A stretch of 38,635 bases of DNA, from NCBI GenBank assembly GCA_021791495.1, contig JAJYWN010000054.1, forward strand, positions 1 to 38,635, given 5' to 3'. Each line of letters starts with the position of its first letter. Position 1 is the first letter of the stretch. Below the pieces are notes generated by a model. That model saw nothing but the letters and a program-made list of their open reading frames with translations, did not search any database and was not told the DNA's origin. This DNA comes from Bacillota bacterium (lineage in GTDB: Bacteria; Bacillota; Sulfobacillia; JAJYWN01). Made by a program: the position numbers and the translations under genes. Shown here in pieces: positions 1 through 8,661 of this stretch.

Positions 1-304
1 AACCGCGCTTGAAGCGGCCGGTCACGTCGTTGGTCTTCATCTCCTCGGTCCCCCGCCCCGGCACATTGGTGCTGGGATGGGTCTTCAAGGGATCGGAGAA
101 GTCGCGCCGCAACACGCGCGGATAGTCCAGCTCGGGGACGACCAGGGCTTCGGCCGGGCACACACCCGAATGGCGGCAGATGTTGCACTCCACGCATTCG
201 TCCTGGACGATTTCCGGGGTATCGGTACCCTGCCGGATGGCGCCCATGGGGCAGTAAGGTATACATAGCTCGCAATTGATGCATAGGTCTTTGTCGATCT
301 TCAA
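1..304 (-). CDS. 4Fe-4S dicluster ferredoxin-like protein, 3' end outside window
   Basis: The product starts with a bacterial 2x[4Fe-4S] ferredoxin domain. The first cluster motif is CINCELCIPYCP, a standard CX2CX2CX3CP. The second is CVECNICRHSGVCP, with five rather than three residues before the last cysteine. A conserved-looking stretch with GRGTEEMKTNDVTGR follows, and the frame continues past position 1, so this is more than a minimal ferredoxin. I chose the TTG at 304-302 because AGGAGG lies 9 nt upstream; the ATG closer to that site reads ATG-ACC-GTT-TGA and is not usable. It lies 58 nt behind the M20 peptidase gene and is probably the distal gene of the peptide operon, or the first gene of a redox unit beyond the window. 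The electron partner cannot be identified from what is visible. Confidence 0.85.
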   Translation of the reverse strand, partial: MKIDKDLCINCELCIPYCPMGAIRQGTDTPEIVQDECVECNICRHSGVCPAEALVVPELDYPRVLRRDFSDPLKTHPSTNVPGRGTEEMKTNDVTGRFKRG

Positions 305-362
305 ACGGTCATTCCTCCTGCGTATCTAGCCACAGAGATGGGAACGGATTGCGTGCGGCGCG

Positions 363-1619
363 CTAGGCGGACAGCAGCCGCCCGAAGGCCAGGCAGTACA
401 CCTTGGCCGTCCGGATGAGGTTCTCCACGGCCAGCCGCTCATTGACGGCGTGGTGCATGTTAATGACCCCGTAGGCGAACAGCACGCTGGGGATACTCTT
501 GGCCGCCAGCAGTTGGGAGATGCCGACCGACGCCGGCCACCCGGTAACCTTGGGGCGCTCGCCGGTGATCTCTTCGGCGGCCTTGGCCAGTTCCTGTATC
601 AAGGGGAGCTTCTCGTCCACCACGATGTTGGGGACGCCGCGGATGGTTTCGACGACGCCGTCCACACCGTGCTTCTTCAGCATCGCGGTGATCCTGGCCT
701 TGATGTCCGCCTCGACGTCTTCCAGCTTCTCCGTGCCGTCGACGCGCCGCGCGATGTAGATGTTACACCACTCCGCCGGGCGGCTCTGCCTCGGGCCGCA
801 CTCGCACGTCGACAAGGTCATCCTCTGGTGACCGGTGCCGCAGATGGGGTCCTCGAAGGCGTTGGTCTCTTCGATATACGCCTGTAACTCCGGCATAATC
901 TTCATGGCTTCCACGAAGGCGTTCTTATCCAGCTTCGGCGTAAGGGTGTGCCAGCTTTGCCCTTTCACCTTCAGGACCATCTGCAGCCGCCCGCTGAGCG
1001 CCCGGATGATGTTGTGGTCACCCACGGCGCTGTAGAAGCTCTTCGCTTCCGGGAAGAAGTCTGTGGTGCAGCCATACAGGGCGTAGTCGCTGCTGAGGTC
1101 GAAGTGCTCGGCGATCTTCCGCATCCCCTGGATGCCGCCCTCCTCCTCGTCCACGTCGCACACGATAATGAGCTCGCCGGCGAACTCGTGCCCGATAGCC
1201 CGCAGCGCCTTCAGCGCGTAGAGCATCTCGGCCAGCGGCGACTTGTGGTCACAGGCGCCGCGCCCATAAATGAAGCCGTCGACGATGTCACCGCTAAACG
1301 GCCCGGCCACCCAGCCGTCTTCCACCTTGCCGTTGACTGTATCCAGGTGGGCGTTAAAGAGGATGCGCGGGCCCGGCTTGCTGCCCTTCAGGCGGGCGAC
1401 GATGTTGGGCCGCCCCTTGACGGCCTCCAGTGTCTCCACCGTCAGACCGAGGTCGGTCAGCTCCTCGATCATGAGCTGGGCCATCTTCCCCTCGCCTTCG
1501 GAGGTGGGGTCCAGGGCCGGGTTCACGCTCTTTGTGCGGATCATGGTCTGCATGAGCTTGATGAGGTCGTCGCGGTGGTCGTCGATGTAGGCCACAGCTT
1601 TCGAGAGGTCGTTAGCCAC
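363..1619 (-). CDS. M20 family metallopeptidase (ArgE/DapE/carboxypeptidase G2-like)
   Basis: This is a 418-residue zinc-dependent amidohydrolase or peptidase of the M20 family. Metal-ligand motifs appear in order: FNAHLDT (HxD, about residue 90), GRGACDHKS (bridging Asp, about 120), DVDEEEGG (catalytic Glu pair, about 155) and a C-terminal MHHAVNER histidine (about 390). The length matches ArgE, DapE and CPG2 proteins. The start is GTG at 1619 with AAGGGAG upstream. It follows dppC by 21 nt in a peptide-transport operon, so hydrolysis of imported peptides or N-acyl amino acids is a more natural role than arginine or lysine biosynthesis. The substrate cannot be deduced from motifs. Confidence 0.9.
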   Translation of the reverse strand: MANDLSKAVAYIDDHRDDLIKLMQTMIRTKSVNPALDPTSEGEGKMAQLMIEELTDLGLTVETLEAVKGRPNIVARLKGSKPGPRILFNAHLDTVNGKVEDGWVAGPFSGDIVDGFIYGRGACDHKSPLAEMLYALKALRAIGHEFAGELIIVCDVDEEEGGIQGMRKIAEHFDLSSDYALYGCTTDFFPEAKSFYSAVGDHNIIRALSGRLQMVLKVKGQSWHTLTPKLDKNAFVEAMKIMPELQAYIEETNAFEDPICGTGHQRMTLSTCECGPRQSRPAEWCNIYIARRVDGTEKLEDVEADIKARITAMLKKHGVDGVVETIRGVPNIVVDEKLPLIQELAKAAEEITGERPKVTGWPASVGISQLLAAKSIPSVLFAYGVINMHHAVNERLAVENLIRTAKVYCLAFGRLLSA

Positions 1620-1640
1620 TGCCGCTCACTCCCTTGAAAT

Positions 1641-2486
1641 CTATAGCTGCTTCGAGAACCTCGGATCGAGGACGTCACGGATGGCGTCGCCCAAGAGGTT
1701 GAACCCGATGACTGTCACGGTGATGGCGATACCGGCGAACCCAGAGATCCAGGGGGCCTGCTGGAGAAAGCCGCGCCCGTCATTGATCACTCCACCCCAG
1801 GTCGGGATGGCCGGGTCGCCGCCAAGTCCGAGGAAACTGAGACTGGCTTCCATGGTGATGGCGGTACCGATCTGCATGGTCAAGAGAACGATGGCGGAAC
1901 TGACCACGTTCGGCAGCACGTGCTTCCACATGATGGAGCCGTGTCGGACCCCGGACGCCCGGGCCGCCAGGACGTACCCCTGTTCGCGGACAGACAGCGC
2001 CACCGACCGGATGACCCGCGCGAAGCGTGGTGAGAAAGTCAGGGCGATGGCGATAACGATGTTTTGGAGGTCCGGACCCAGGATGGCCACGATAGCCATG
2101 GCCAGGAGGATCGTAGGAAAGGACATCAAGGTGTCCACCACGCGCATGACGATGGTGTCAACCCACCCACCGTAGTAGCCCGACACGATGCCCATGGCCG
2201 TCCCGATGATCGACGAGATCCCTGTCGAGAAGAACCCAAGCAGAAAGGAAATCCGTGTCCCCCAGACGAGCCTACTGAAGACGTCCCTCCCGAAGGTATC
2301 GGTCCCCAGCCAGTATTGCGCGCTGGGCGCTTTCAGGCGGTCCTGGATAACCTGAGTCCGAGGATCGTGGGTGGCCAGCCACGGCGAGGTCAAGGCGATG
2401 ACCAGAAGGACGACGACGATGCCCAGCCCTAACCTGGCGTTTCTGGACTTACGGAGCGTTCGCGTCAAGCGTGCCGACATTGACAT
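1641..2486 (-). CDS. dppC: Dipeptide/oligopeptide ABC transporter permease, DppC/OppC type
   Basis: This inner-membrane permease has about 281 residues and roughly six membrane segments. The N-terminal OppC domain ends in the family hallmark YWLGTDTFGRDVFSRL. The cytoplasmic EAA loop, which docks on the ATPases, reads AARASGVRHGSIMWKHVLPN. Two starts are possible: ATG at 2486, and a second in-frame ATG at 2480. The second is better spaced (8 nt) from AGGAGG, whereas the first nearly abuts it, so the true protein may be two residues shorter. It lies 9 nt behind dppB and pairs with DppB to form the channel. Substrate class (dipeptide, oligopeptide or other solute of the family) is inferred from the family only. 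Confidence 0.93.
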   Translation of the reverse strand: MSMSARLTRTLRKSRNARLGLGIVVVLLVIALTSPWLATHDPRTQVIQDRLKAPSAQYWLGTDTFGRDVFSRLVWGTRISFLLGFFSTGISSIIGTAMGIVSGYYGGWVDTIVMRVVDTLMSFPTILLAMAIVAILGPDLQNIVIAIALTFSPRFARVIRSVALSVREQGYVLAARASGVRHGSIMWKHVLPNVVSSAIVLLTMQIGTAITMEASLSFLGLGGDPAIPTWGGVINDGRGFLQQAPWISGFAGIAITVTVIGFNLLGDAIRDVLDPRFSKQL

Positions 2487-2495
2487 CGCCTCCTT

Positions 2496-3437
2496 CTAGT
2501 TATAGTGGATCCTGGGGTCCAGCGCCGCGTAGGTCACGTCCACCAGGAGATTCACAAGGATGAACACCATGGCGATAATGAAAACGGCCCCTTGGACCAT
2601 CGGGTAGTCGCGGGCCAGGATGGCGTCGACCACCATCTTGCCGAGTCCGGGACGGGCGAAGACGGTCTCCGCCAGCACCGCGCCCCCCAAGAGGTGACCG
2701 ATGTTCATACCCACCACCGTCACCACGGGAATCGCCGCGTTGCGGAGGGCGTGTTTATAGATGACTATCGTCTTCGCCAGCCCCTTGCTGCGCGCGGTCC
2801 GGATGTAGTCCTGCCCGAGCACCTCGAGCATGGTGGACCTGGTCATCCGCGCGGTAAGCGCCATCCCCGAAAGGCCGATGGCCAGAACGGGCAGGACCAG
2901 GTGCTGAAGTGTGTCGGGGATATTGCCGATATCCCCCGCCCCGATGACCGGAAACCAACTCAGCTTCATAGCGAATAGGAACAATAGCATGAGGCCCAGC
3001 CAGAACGTGGGCATGGAGACCCCGATCAGGGCCCCCACCATGGAGATTGTGTCCTGCCACGACCCCGGCCGCGTGGCCGAAAGCACCCCCACCGGCACGC
3101 CTAGGACCGTGCTCACCGCCACCGCTCCGAAAGCCAACATCATACTATAGGGAAAGCGCTGCCTGATCTCGGCCATTACCGGTCGCTGGGTGCGAATGGA
3201 TGTGCCGAGGTCCCCGTGGATCAGGCCGGTGAGGAAAGAGACGTACTGAGTGCCAAGGGGACGGTCCAGTCCCAGGGCTCCGCGCATGGCCACAATGGAG
3301 TCGGGTGTGGCGTAGTCGCCCAGGATCATCTCCACCGGGTCACCGGGAACGAGATGAATGATGAGGAAAACGAAGGTGGTCACCAACAAGACCGTCGGGA
3401 TAGTCTGAATCAGTCTTCTGGCGATGTACTGGAGCAA
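2496..3437 (-). CDS. dppB: Dipeptide/oligopeptide ABC transporter permease, DppB/OppB type
   Basis: A 313-residue permease with the canonical DppB opening (YIARRLIQTIPTV), an early HLVPGDP loop, six membrane segments, and an EAA loop RTARSKGLAKTIVIYKHALRN. The C-terminus DYPMVQGAVFIIA followed by DVTYAALDPRI is typical of the family. The start is TTG at 3437, with GGAGGTG upstream at normal spacing. A strong stem-loop (3527-3557) lies between this gene and the upstream binding-protein gene. That layout is common where the binding-protein mRNA must accumulate above the permease message. It works with DppC, DppD and DppF of the same cluster. Confidence 0.93.
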   Translation of the reverse strand: MLQYIARRLIQTIPTVLLVTTFVFLIIHLVPGDPVEMILGDYATPDSIVAMRGALGLDRPLGTQYVSFLTGLIHGDLGTSIRTQRPVMAEIRQRFPYSMMLAFGAVAVSTVLGVPVGVLSATRPGSWQDTISMVGALIGVSMPTFWLGLMLLFLFAMKLSWFPVIGAGDIGNIPDTLQHLVLPVLAIGLSGMALTARMTRSTMLEVLGQDYIRTARSKGLAKTIVIYKHALRNAAIPVVTVVGMNIGHLLGGAVLAETVFARPGLGKMVVDAILARDYPMVQGAVFIIAMVFILVNLLVDVTYAALDPRIHYN

Positions 3438-3526
3438 ACGGCCCCACCTCCGGAAGGGATCAATGCCTTGACGTGACCCGGATTGCCTTGCCCGTGCCGC
3501 AGCCGTCGGGCTAGCATTCGGGCCGA

Positions 3527-3557
3527 CCAGCCGGCAGGTACGGGACCTGCCGGCTGG
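3527..3557 (-). terminator. Intergenic stem-loop between binding protein and dppB
   Basis: A perfect 13-bp inverted repeat (CCAGCCGGCAGGT and its complement) is separated by a 5-nt loop. On the minus strand it follows the binding-protein stop codon at 3611 and has no U-tract behind it. It looks like a 3'-protecting or partially terminating hairpin that lets the lipoprotein transcript exceed the permease transcript, rather than a full terminator. The structure is seen directly; the function is inferred. Confidence 0.6.
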
Positions 3558-3610
3558 CCACCCGTTTTTGGCTTAAGCCATAGCTTCAAGAACCGACTAC
3601 TCGACCCTGA

Positions 3611-5161
3611 TTACTTGGCGTTGGGGTCGATGGAAACCGGGAACATACGCAGCGAGCGCCGCGGGTCGGCCGGGAAGCCCTTGACCTTCTTGCTCAGGGC
3701 GAAGATGTACTTCTCGTTGTCCAGCCAGATGCCGACATAGTCCTTGGCGATCTGCTGCTGGATCTTGGAGAAGTCGGCCGACCGCACTTTGTCGTCGGAC
3801 GACGCCAGCGCCTCGTCGATGAGCTTGTCGACGGCCGGGTTCTTGTACCCGAAACCGTTGTTCCCAGGGTACTGGCTCGAGTGGAACCGCATCATGACAC
3901 GGTCGGGCACCGGATCCTGGTTCCAGCTGACGGACCAGATGGGAACGCTGCCCTTGCGCTGGTTGGCCAGAGCGGTGGCCGTGTCGATGGGCTTATACTC
4001 GATGGTGATCCCCAGTTTGCGCATGTCTTCCTGGAAGACCGTCGCCGGAACGGTGAACCGGTCGATGTTCGGGACTTCCATGACGGTCTTGAAACCATCC
4101 GGGAATCCTGCTTCGGTCAGGAGCTGTTTGGCCTTCACGGGATCGTAGGGCGGGTCTTCCTGATTGGGTTCATATCCGGGGACGGATGGGGCCAGGAAGC
4201 CTTTGGCCTTGGTGGAGATGTTGCCGAACATCTCGTTGATGACCTTGTCCCGGTTGAAGCCCATGACCACGGCCTGCCGGACCTTGGGATTGTCGAAAGG
4301 CTTGATCTGCTGGTTGAAGCCGATCATGCGGGTGATCAGGCCGGCGATCTCGGATACCTGGAACTTGGCGTCACCCTTGTACTTCTTATAGTGCTCGCCG
4401 TCGGTAACCTGGATGACGTCCACTTCGCCCTTCTCGAAAGCCATGTACATCGTGGTGGGCTCGGGAATGGGGACGAAGACCAGTTTCTGGATCTTGGGAG
4501 CGCTGCCCCAATACTTCTTGTTGGCGACCAGGTCGGTTTCAGTGTTGGCCTTCCAGGCCTCGAAAGCGAAGGGTCCGGTGCCGACCGGGTTGATGGAGTA
4601 ATCCTTGCCCAGTTTCTCGACGGCCTTCTTGGAGACGATGCCGCCAGTCGGTGCGGCCAGCGCCGTCAGGAGGGCCGGATCGGTCCGGTTCAACTTCAGA
4701 ACCACCGTCGAAGCGTCGGGTGTGTCAATGCTGTCAATAGAGGCAAAATTAGAAGCCGCTTGCGAGATCTTCTTGTCTCTCACTCGATCGAGGGAGAACT
4801 TGACATCGGCGGACGTCATTTCGCCGTAGTCCTTGTGGAACTGAACGCCCTTGCGAAGCTTGAAGGTGTAGGTCTTGCCGTCCGGCGAGATGGTCCACTC
4901 GGTGGCCAGGGCCGGCTGGAGTTTGGTCCCGCCGTACTCGAACTGGAGAAGACCGTCGTAGATGTTGCCGGCGATCTGGCTCTCCGTCACGCTGGGCAGG
5001 TTGATGGGGTCCAGACCCTTCATGTCGTAGGTCTGCGCGATCTTTAAGACTCCGGTGTCCTTGGACGACTTGCCGCAACCGGCGCCGACCAAGGTCACCA
5101 TCATGATGGCCACGATGGTCAGGGTCAGCAACCTCGACTTACGCCCTCTCAGGAACCTCAA
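3611..5161 (-). CDS. Peptide-binding lipoprotein of ABC transporter (SBP family 5)
   Basis: This is the extracytoplasmic solute-binding protein of the Dpp-like system, about 516 residues. A positively charged N-terminus (RFLRGRKSR) and a hydrophobic core end in a lipobox LVGAGC with Cys29 as the lipidation site. The mature part is a family-5 binding protein: an early DPINLPSVTE segment, the lobe-I motif YTFKLRKGVQFHKD, and PVGTGPFAFEAWK. The reading frame is open upstream to 5317, but I chose TTG at 5161. AAAGGGGAG sits 9 nt before it, and only this start gives a normal lipoprotein signal peptide. A sigma-54-type promoter ends about 90 nt upstream. It captures peptides or related solutes and delivers them to DppBC. 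Opp/Dpp/nickel specificity cannot be told from sequence alone. Confidence 0.93.
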   Translation of the reverse strand: MRFLRGRKSRLLTLTIVAIMMVTLVGAGCGKSSKDTGVLKIAQTYDMKGLDPINLPSVTESQIAGNIYDGLLQFEYGGTKLQPALATEWTISPDGKTYTFKLRKGVQFHKDYGEMTSADVKFSLDRVRDKKISQAASNFASIDSIDTPDASTVVLKLNRTDPALLTALAAPTGGIVSKKAVEKLGKDYSINPVGTGPFAFEAWKANTETDLVANKKYWGSAPKIQKLVFVPIPEPTTMYMAFEKGEVDVIQVTDGEHYKKYKGDAKFQVSEIAGLITRMIGFNQQIKPFDNPKVRQAVVMGFNRDKVINEMFGNISTKAKGFLAPSVPGYEPNQEDPPYDPVKAKQLLTEAGFPDGFKTVMEVPNIDRFTVPATVFQEDMRKLGITIEYKPIDTATALANQRKGSVPIWSVSWNQDPVPDRVMMRFHSSQYPGNNGFGYKNPAVDKLIDEALASSDDKVRSADFSKIQQQIAKDYVGIWLDNEKYIFALSKKVKGFPADPRRSLRMFPVSIDPNAK

Positions 5162-5249
5162 TACTCTCGACTCCCCTTTCTTTTCGACCTCAGGCATTTG
5201 ATTATGACGTGCTACTAGATGGCGGAATTGCCATACCATTTCCTCTATC

Positions 5250-5264
5250 GCAAATCCCATGCCA
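5250..5264 (-). promoter_or_regulatory. Sigma-54 (-24/-12) promoter of the binding-protein operon
   Basis: On the minus strand the sequence reads TGGCAT-GGGAT-TTGC. It matches the consensus TGGCAC-N5-TTGC with exact spacing, the invariant GG and GC, and a preceding C. It lies between the activator stop (5314) and the binding-protein start (5161), pointing into the latter with a leader of about 75 nt. The adjacent gene encodes an activator carrying GAFTGA, the sigma-54 contact motif, which makes a chance match unlikely. Confidence 0.8.
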
Positions 5265-5313
5265 GAACTCGAATCACCGTAACACTGGGCTTTTCGCCGC
5301 CTGCGCGATCCGG

Positions 5314-7554
5314 TCAATGAGGTATGGGACCGAAATGTGTCCCCATTACGCTCCCATTACTGAGGTAACTGCGGCCTTTTGGGGTCAGGCGGATACCCGC
5401 CCGCCCGTGGTGGATTTCGATGAGTCCTTCCTCCCGGCACATCTCCAAAAGTGCCCGTAACCTGCGCTCCGAACTGACGCCGGCGCCCTCCGCAACCAGT
5501 TCCAGCAACGTCCGCCTCCCCGCCGACCCGCGCGTGGTCGCCAGGTAGTCGACGGACCGGAGGATGGCCCGACGGATGACCTTGTCGGCGTCGGCGGCAG
5601 CGTCGGAGGCGGTTGCGGAGGCGGTTGCGGATGCGGATGCGGAGGCGGAGGCGGAGGCGGCGCCATTGAAGTCGGTCGCCGCACGGCCGCCTTCGGCGGC
5701 ACCGGGAGCCGGGATGGCGGACCCCGTAACGGCGGCGCCAGAAGCGGAGACCGCCACTTCGGCCGCGGACGTCCCGCGTATGTCCAGCCAAGGGACAGGG
5801 CACCCCATCTGAACCACATAATTCACGTAGTTCGAAAGCTCGCGGACGTTCCCCGGCCAGTCATAGGCAGTCAGGCGCCGGAGTTCCGCCTCGTCCACCA
5901 CGCCGCCCGGCTCCTGACCGTCGGAAAAGTACTTGACAAGGAGGGGGATATCTTCCTTTCGGCGGCGGAGCGGCGGAATGGAGATGGGGATAGCCGCCAG
6001 CCGGTAAAAGAGGTCCTGGCGGAAACCGCCCGCGCCGACTAGACCTGGAAGGTCGCTGTTGGTTGCGGCCACTACCCGGACGTCCACGGGGATGATGCGG
6101 CGGCCACCGACCCGCACGACTTCCTTCTCCTGAAGGACCCGCAGAAGCTTGGCCTGCACCGTGAAGGCGGCGTCGGCGACTTCGTCGAGGAAGATGGTGC
6201 CTCCGTTCGCCAGCTCGAAGAGCCCCGGCTTGCCGGTGCTGGCCGCGCCGGTGAAGGCCCCGCGCTCGTATCCGAACAACTCGCTCTCCGCCAGCTGCTC
6301 CGGCAGGGCGCTGAGGTTGATGGCCACGAAAGGCCCGGCCGCCCGCGCCGAGGTAGCGTGAATGGCGTGAGCGAACAGCTCTTTCCCCGTCCCGGTCTCC
6401 CCCAGGAGGAGGACCGGAAGGTCGGTCTTCGCCGCCTGTTGGGCGACGGTGACGGCCGCCCTCATGGGGGGAGCCACGGCGATCACGTCCGACCAGGAGT
6501 ATTTCGCCACGTACCCCGAGCTCCGCAGATGGCGGCTGAGGTCGGCCGACAGCCGCTGGATCTCCGAGACGTCTTTCAAAGCCACGATCCACTCGGGCCG
6601 ACCCTGCTCCGCGGCGAAGGGGATGACGCGGGCCATGACCTGCCGGTCACCCATCCTGACCAAGCGCTCGTATCCGTCTTCCGGCACCACGGTACCCACA
6701 CCGGGACCGGGACCCGTGACGCCCCCGGGGGCACCGGGATTGGACGGTGCGGTCAAGCCGGGGAAGACGTCCCAGAACGTGCCGCCATCGCCCGGCGTCG
6801 CCTTGAACTCGGTGAGCAGCGCCGCGGCCGGATTCCGGTAGGCGACCCGTCCTGCCTGGTCCACTACGAAGACCGCGTCGGCCTGAGACGCCAGGACGGC
6901 CTCCAAGGCCTGCCGGACCCGGGACACGCTACGCATGGACATCCCCAGGCGCCCGATGACGCCCACCAACTCGCTCCCCCACCGGGATGCCACGCGGACC
7001 AGGTTCCCCACCGGAAGCTGCAGCCGGGCGAAAGCTTCGACGATGGTACTGAAATCGATGCGCCGCAGCCCCAAGTCGTAAACGCGGCAGCCGGGCGGAG
7101 CTTCGACTTTCTTTCCGAAGCAGAGCACCCCCGCGCCCTGTCCGGAAACCGCCAAGCTGGGCCCCAGGGAGGCGATTGTGACCGGGATGAGGCGCAGCCA
7201 GTTCACGCCCAGTTCGCGGAGCATCGTGACCGTGGCCTCGGCGTCCAACTGGTAGTCCATAGCCACGTAGCAGGTAGAACGCTGCCGGATCTTGCTCAGG
7301 GTTTCGATAGCCTGAGATGTGAGGCTCCGCCTGGCCACCAGGATACGCTCGGCGCAGCCGGTGCGCCGCGCCACCCGCTCGGCGATGCTGGGGCTCGACA
7401 CCAAGACCAGGTCGGCTCGCAGGTCCTCCGGGAGTGTGGCTACGGTCAAGCCACGCAATGAGGCGCACCCCTGAAAAGGCTCCTCCAGTTGCCGGAGCAG
7501 GGTGCCCAAAGCTACCTCGTCGTTGGCGACGAGCACCAGTTCTTTCGTATTCAT
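5314..7554 (-). CDS. Sigma-54-dependent transcriptional activator, PrpR/NtrC-like, with PAS domain
   Basis: About 746 residues. An N-terminal alpha/beta sensor region (about 1-200) resembles the PrpR_N type. A PAS domain with [17 protein letters not shown] follows (about 230-330). The AAA+ domain has Walker A GETGTGKE near residue 385, GAFTGA near 432, Walker B GGTIFLDE, and [20 protein letters not shown]. After an Ala/Ser repeat linker, the C-terminus (about 680-746) looks like a winged helix, with [18 protein letters not shown] and [10 protein letters not shown], and not like the usual Fis-type helix-turn-helix. The start is ATG at 7554, six nt after GAGGA; the open frame extends upstream without support. 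It lies 55 nt behind dppF and directly before the sigma-54 promoter, so it most likely controls the transporter operon in response to a small ligand. Confidence 0.9.
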   Translation of the reverse strand: MNTKELVLVANDEVALGTLLRQLEEPFQGCASLRGLTVATLPEDLRADLVLVSSPSIAERVARRTGCAERILVARRSLTSQAIETLSKIRQRSTCYVAMDYQLDAEATVTMLRELGVNWLRLIPVTIASLGPSLAVSGQGAGVLCFGKKVEAPPGCRVYDLGLRRIDFSTIVEAFARLQLPVGNLVRVASRWGSELVGVIGRLGMSMRSVSRVRQALEAVLASQADAVFVVDQAGRVAYRNPAAALLTEFKATPGDGGTFWDVFPGLTAPSNPGAPGGVTGPGPGVGTVVPEDGYERLVRMGDRQVMARVIPFAAEQGRPEWIVALKDVSEIQRLSADLSRHLRSSGYVAKYSWSDVIAVAPPMRAAVTVAQQAAKTDLPVLLLGETGTGKELFAHAIHATSARAAGPFVAINLSALPEQLAESELFGYERGAFTGAASTGKPGLFELANGGTIFLDEVADAAFTVQAKLLRVLQEKEVVRVGGRRIIPVDVRVVAATNSDLPGLVGAGGFRQDLFYRLAAIPISIPPLRRRKEDIPLLVKYFSDGQEPGGVVDEAELRRLTAYDWPGNVRELSNYVNYVVQMGCPVPWLDIRGTSAAEVAVSASGAAVTGSAIPAPGAAEGGRAATDFNGAASASASASASATASATASDAAADADKVIRRAILRSVDYLATTRGSAGRRTLLELVAEGAGVSSERRLRALLEMCREEGLIEIHHGRAGIRLTPKGRSYLSNGSVMGTHFGPIPH
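5323..5360 (-). promoter_or_regulatory. Candidate upstream activator site for the sigma-54 activator
   Basis: An inverted repeat TATGGGAC-N8-GTCCCCAT (5323-5346) is followed by another CCCATTAC copy (5353-5360) in direct orientation with the right half, 11 bp on. The cluster is centred about 70-95 bp upstream of the -24 element, the usual position for an enhancer of a bacterial enhancer-binding protein. It overlaps the last codons of the activator gene. The repeats are seen directly; the binding role is inferred. Confidence 0.35.
5605..5658. repeat. Nine tandem hexamers encoding an Ala/Ser/Thr linker
   Basis: Nine consecutive 6-bp units of the form GGAGGC, GGTTGC or GGATGC lie inside the sigma-54 activator gene. 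On the coding strand they give alternating Ala with Ser or Thr in the linker between the AAA+ and C-terminal domains. The unit is a multiple of three, so copy-number change would alter linker length without breaking the frame. Confidence 0.85.
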
Positions 7555-7609
7555 GCGCATTCCTCGGCCGTCAGGGATTTCGGCGTGCAGCGTGGAATGG
7601 CTCAGCTGT

Positions 7610-8659
7610 TCAACCCCGCAGGTGACACGCCACCGACCGCTCCGCCCCTGTCTGGCGCAGGACGGGCTCCTCGGTACGGCAACGGTCGGTCGCCAGGACG
7701 CAGCGGGTATGGAACCGACAACCGGAAGGCGGCTTGGCGGGGCTCGGCACATCGCCTTCAAGGATGACGCGTCCCTGGCGCTTGGCGTCGGGGTCAGGCA
7801 CTGGGATGGCCGACAACAAGGCCTCCGTGTACGGATGCAAGGGGGCCCGGAAGAGTTCCTCGGAGGGAGCTACCTCCACCAACTTGCCGAGGTACATCAC
7901 ACCGATCCGGTCGGACACGTGTTTTATGACATGCAGACCGTGGGCGATGAAGACGTAGGTCAGCTTGAACTGGTCCTGGAGCTCATCCAGGAGGTTCAGG
8001 ATCTGCGACTGGATGGACACGTCCAGAGCGGAAACCGGCTCGTCGCAGATGATCAGCTTGGGGTTTAGCGCCAGGGCGCGGGCGATGCCGATGCGCTGGC
8101 GCTGGCCGCCGGAGAACTCATGGGGGTAACGGTTCGCATGCATGGGCTGGAGGCCCACCACGCTGAGGAGTTCCTTCACCCGCTCCACCCGCCGTGCTCC
8201 GGAAGCGGCGCCGTGGGCCGAAAGCGGTTCACCGACGATCTCCCCCACCGTCATGCGGGGGTCCAGCGAACCGTAAGGGTCCTGGAAAATGACCTGCATC
8301 TCGCCGCGCAGCCGGCGCATCTCGCCCGCCGGCATCTTGAAAATGTCACGACCTTCGAAGTACACTTTCCCGAACGTAGCCGGGGTAAGGCCCAGGATGG
8401 TCATGCCCAGGGTCGTCTTGCCGCAGCCCGATTCACCTACCAGGCCGAAAGTCTCGCCGCGCTGGACAGAAAAGGAAACACCGTCAACGGCGTAGACATG
8501 GCCCACGACCCGTGATAAAACCCCACCGTAGATGGGGAAGTACTTCTTGATATCCACCGCTTCCAGGAGGACGTCTCGTCCGGGAGCGGCCGACGGACCA
8601 GTGCCGGCGCCGGGCACCGCCGGATCGGGGACAGGAGACTGGCGCAATACCACGCTCAT
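7610..8659 (-). CDS. dppF: Peptide ABC transporter ATP-binding protein, DppF/OppF type
   Basis: A 349-residue nucleotide-binding subunit. Walker A is GESGCGKT, the Q-loop is [14 protein letters not shown], the signature is FSGGQRQR and Walker B is [12 protein letters not shown]. The C-terminal oligopeptide-transporter extension has [16 protein letters not shown] and a GCRFHTRC cysteine-bearing tail. A Pro/Gly/Ala-rich stretch of about 20 residues precedes the domain. The start is ATG at 8659 with GGAGGTG upstream, 2 nt after the dppD stop codon, so translation is coupled. It pairs with DppD to power DppBC. Confidence 0.93.
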   Translation of the reverse strand: MSVVLRQSPVPDPAVPGAGTGPSAAPGRDVLLEAVDIKKYFPIYGGVLSRVVGHVYAVDGVSFSVQRGETFGLVGESGCGKTTLGMTILGLTPATFGKVYFEGRDIFKMPAGEMRRLRGEMQVIFQDPYGSLDPRMTVGEIVGEPLSAHGAASGARRVERVKELLSVVGLQPMHANRYPHEFSGGQRQRIGIARALALNPKLIICDEPVSALDVSIQSQILNLLDELQDQFKLTYVFIAHGLHVIKHVSDRIGVMYLGKLVEVAPSEELFRAPLHPYTEALLSAIPVPDPDAKRQGRVILEGDVPSPAKPPSGCRFHTRCVLATDRCRTEEPVLRQTGAERSVACHLRG

Positions 8660-8661
8660 GC

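Noticed and set aside
3881-5047. 388-codon plus-strand frame antisense to the peptide-binding protein
   Set aside because: Antisense shadow; the minus-strand product is a recognisable family-5 binding lipoprotein.
6358-7461. Long plus-strand frame antisense to the sigma-54 activator
   Set aside because: Shadow of a high-GC gene: the minus-strand frame has clear PAS and AAA+ motifs, while the plus product is His/Gly/Asp noise.
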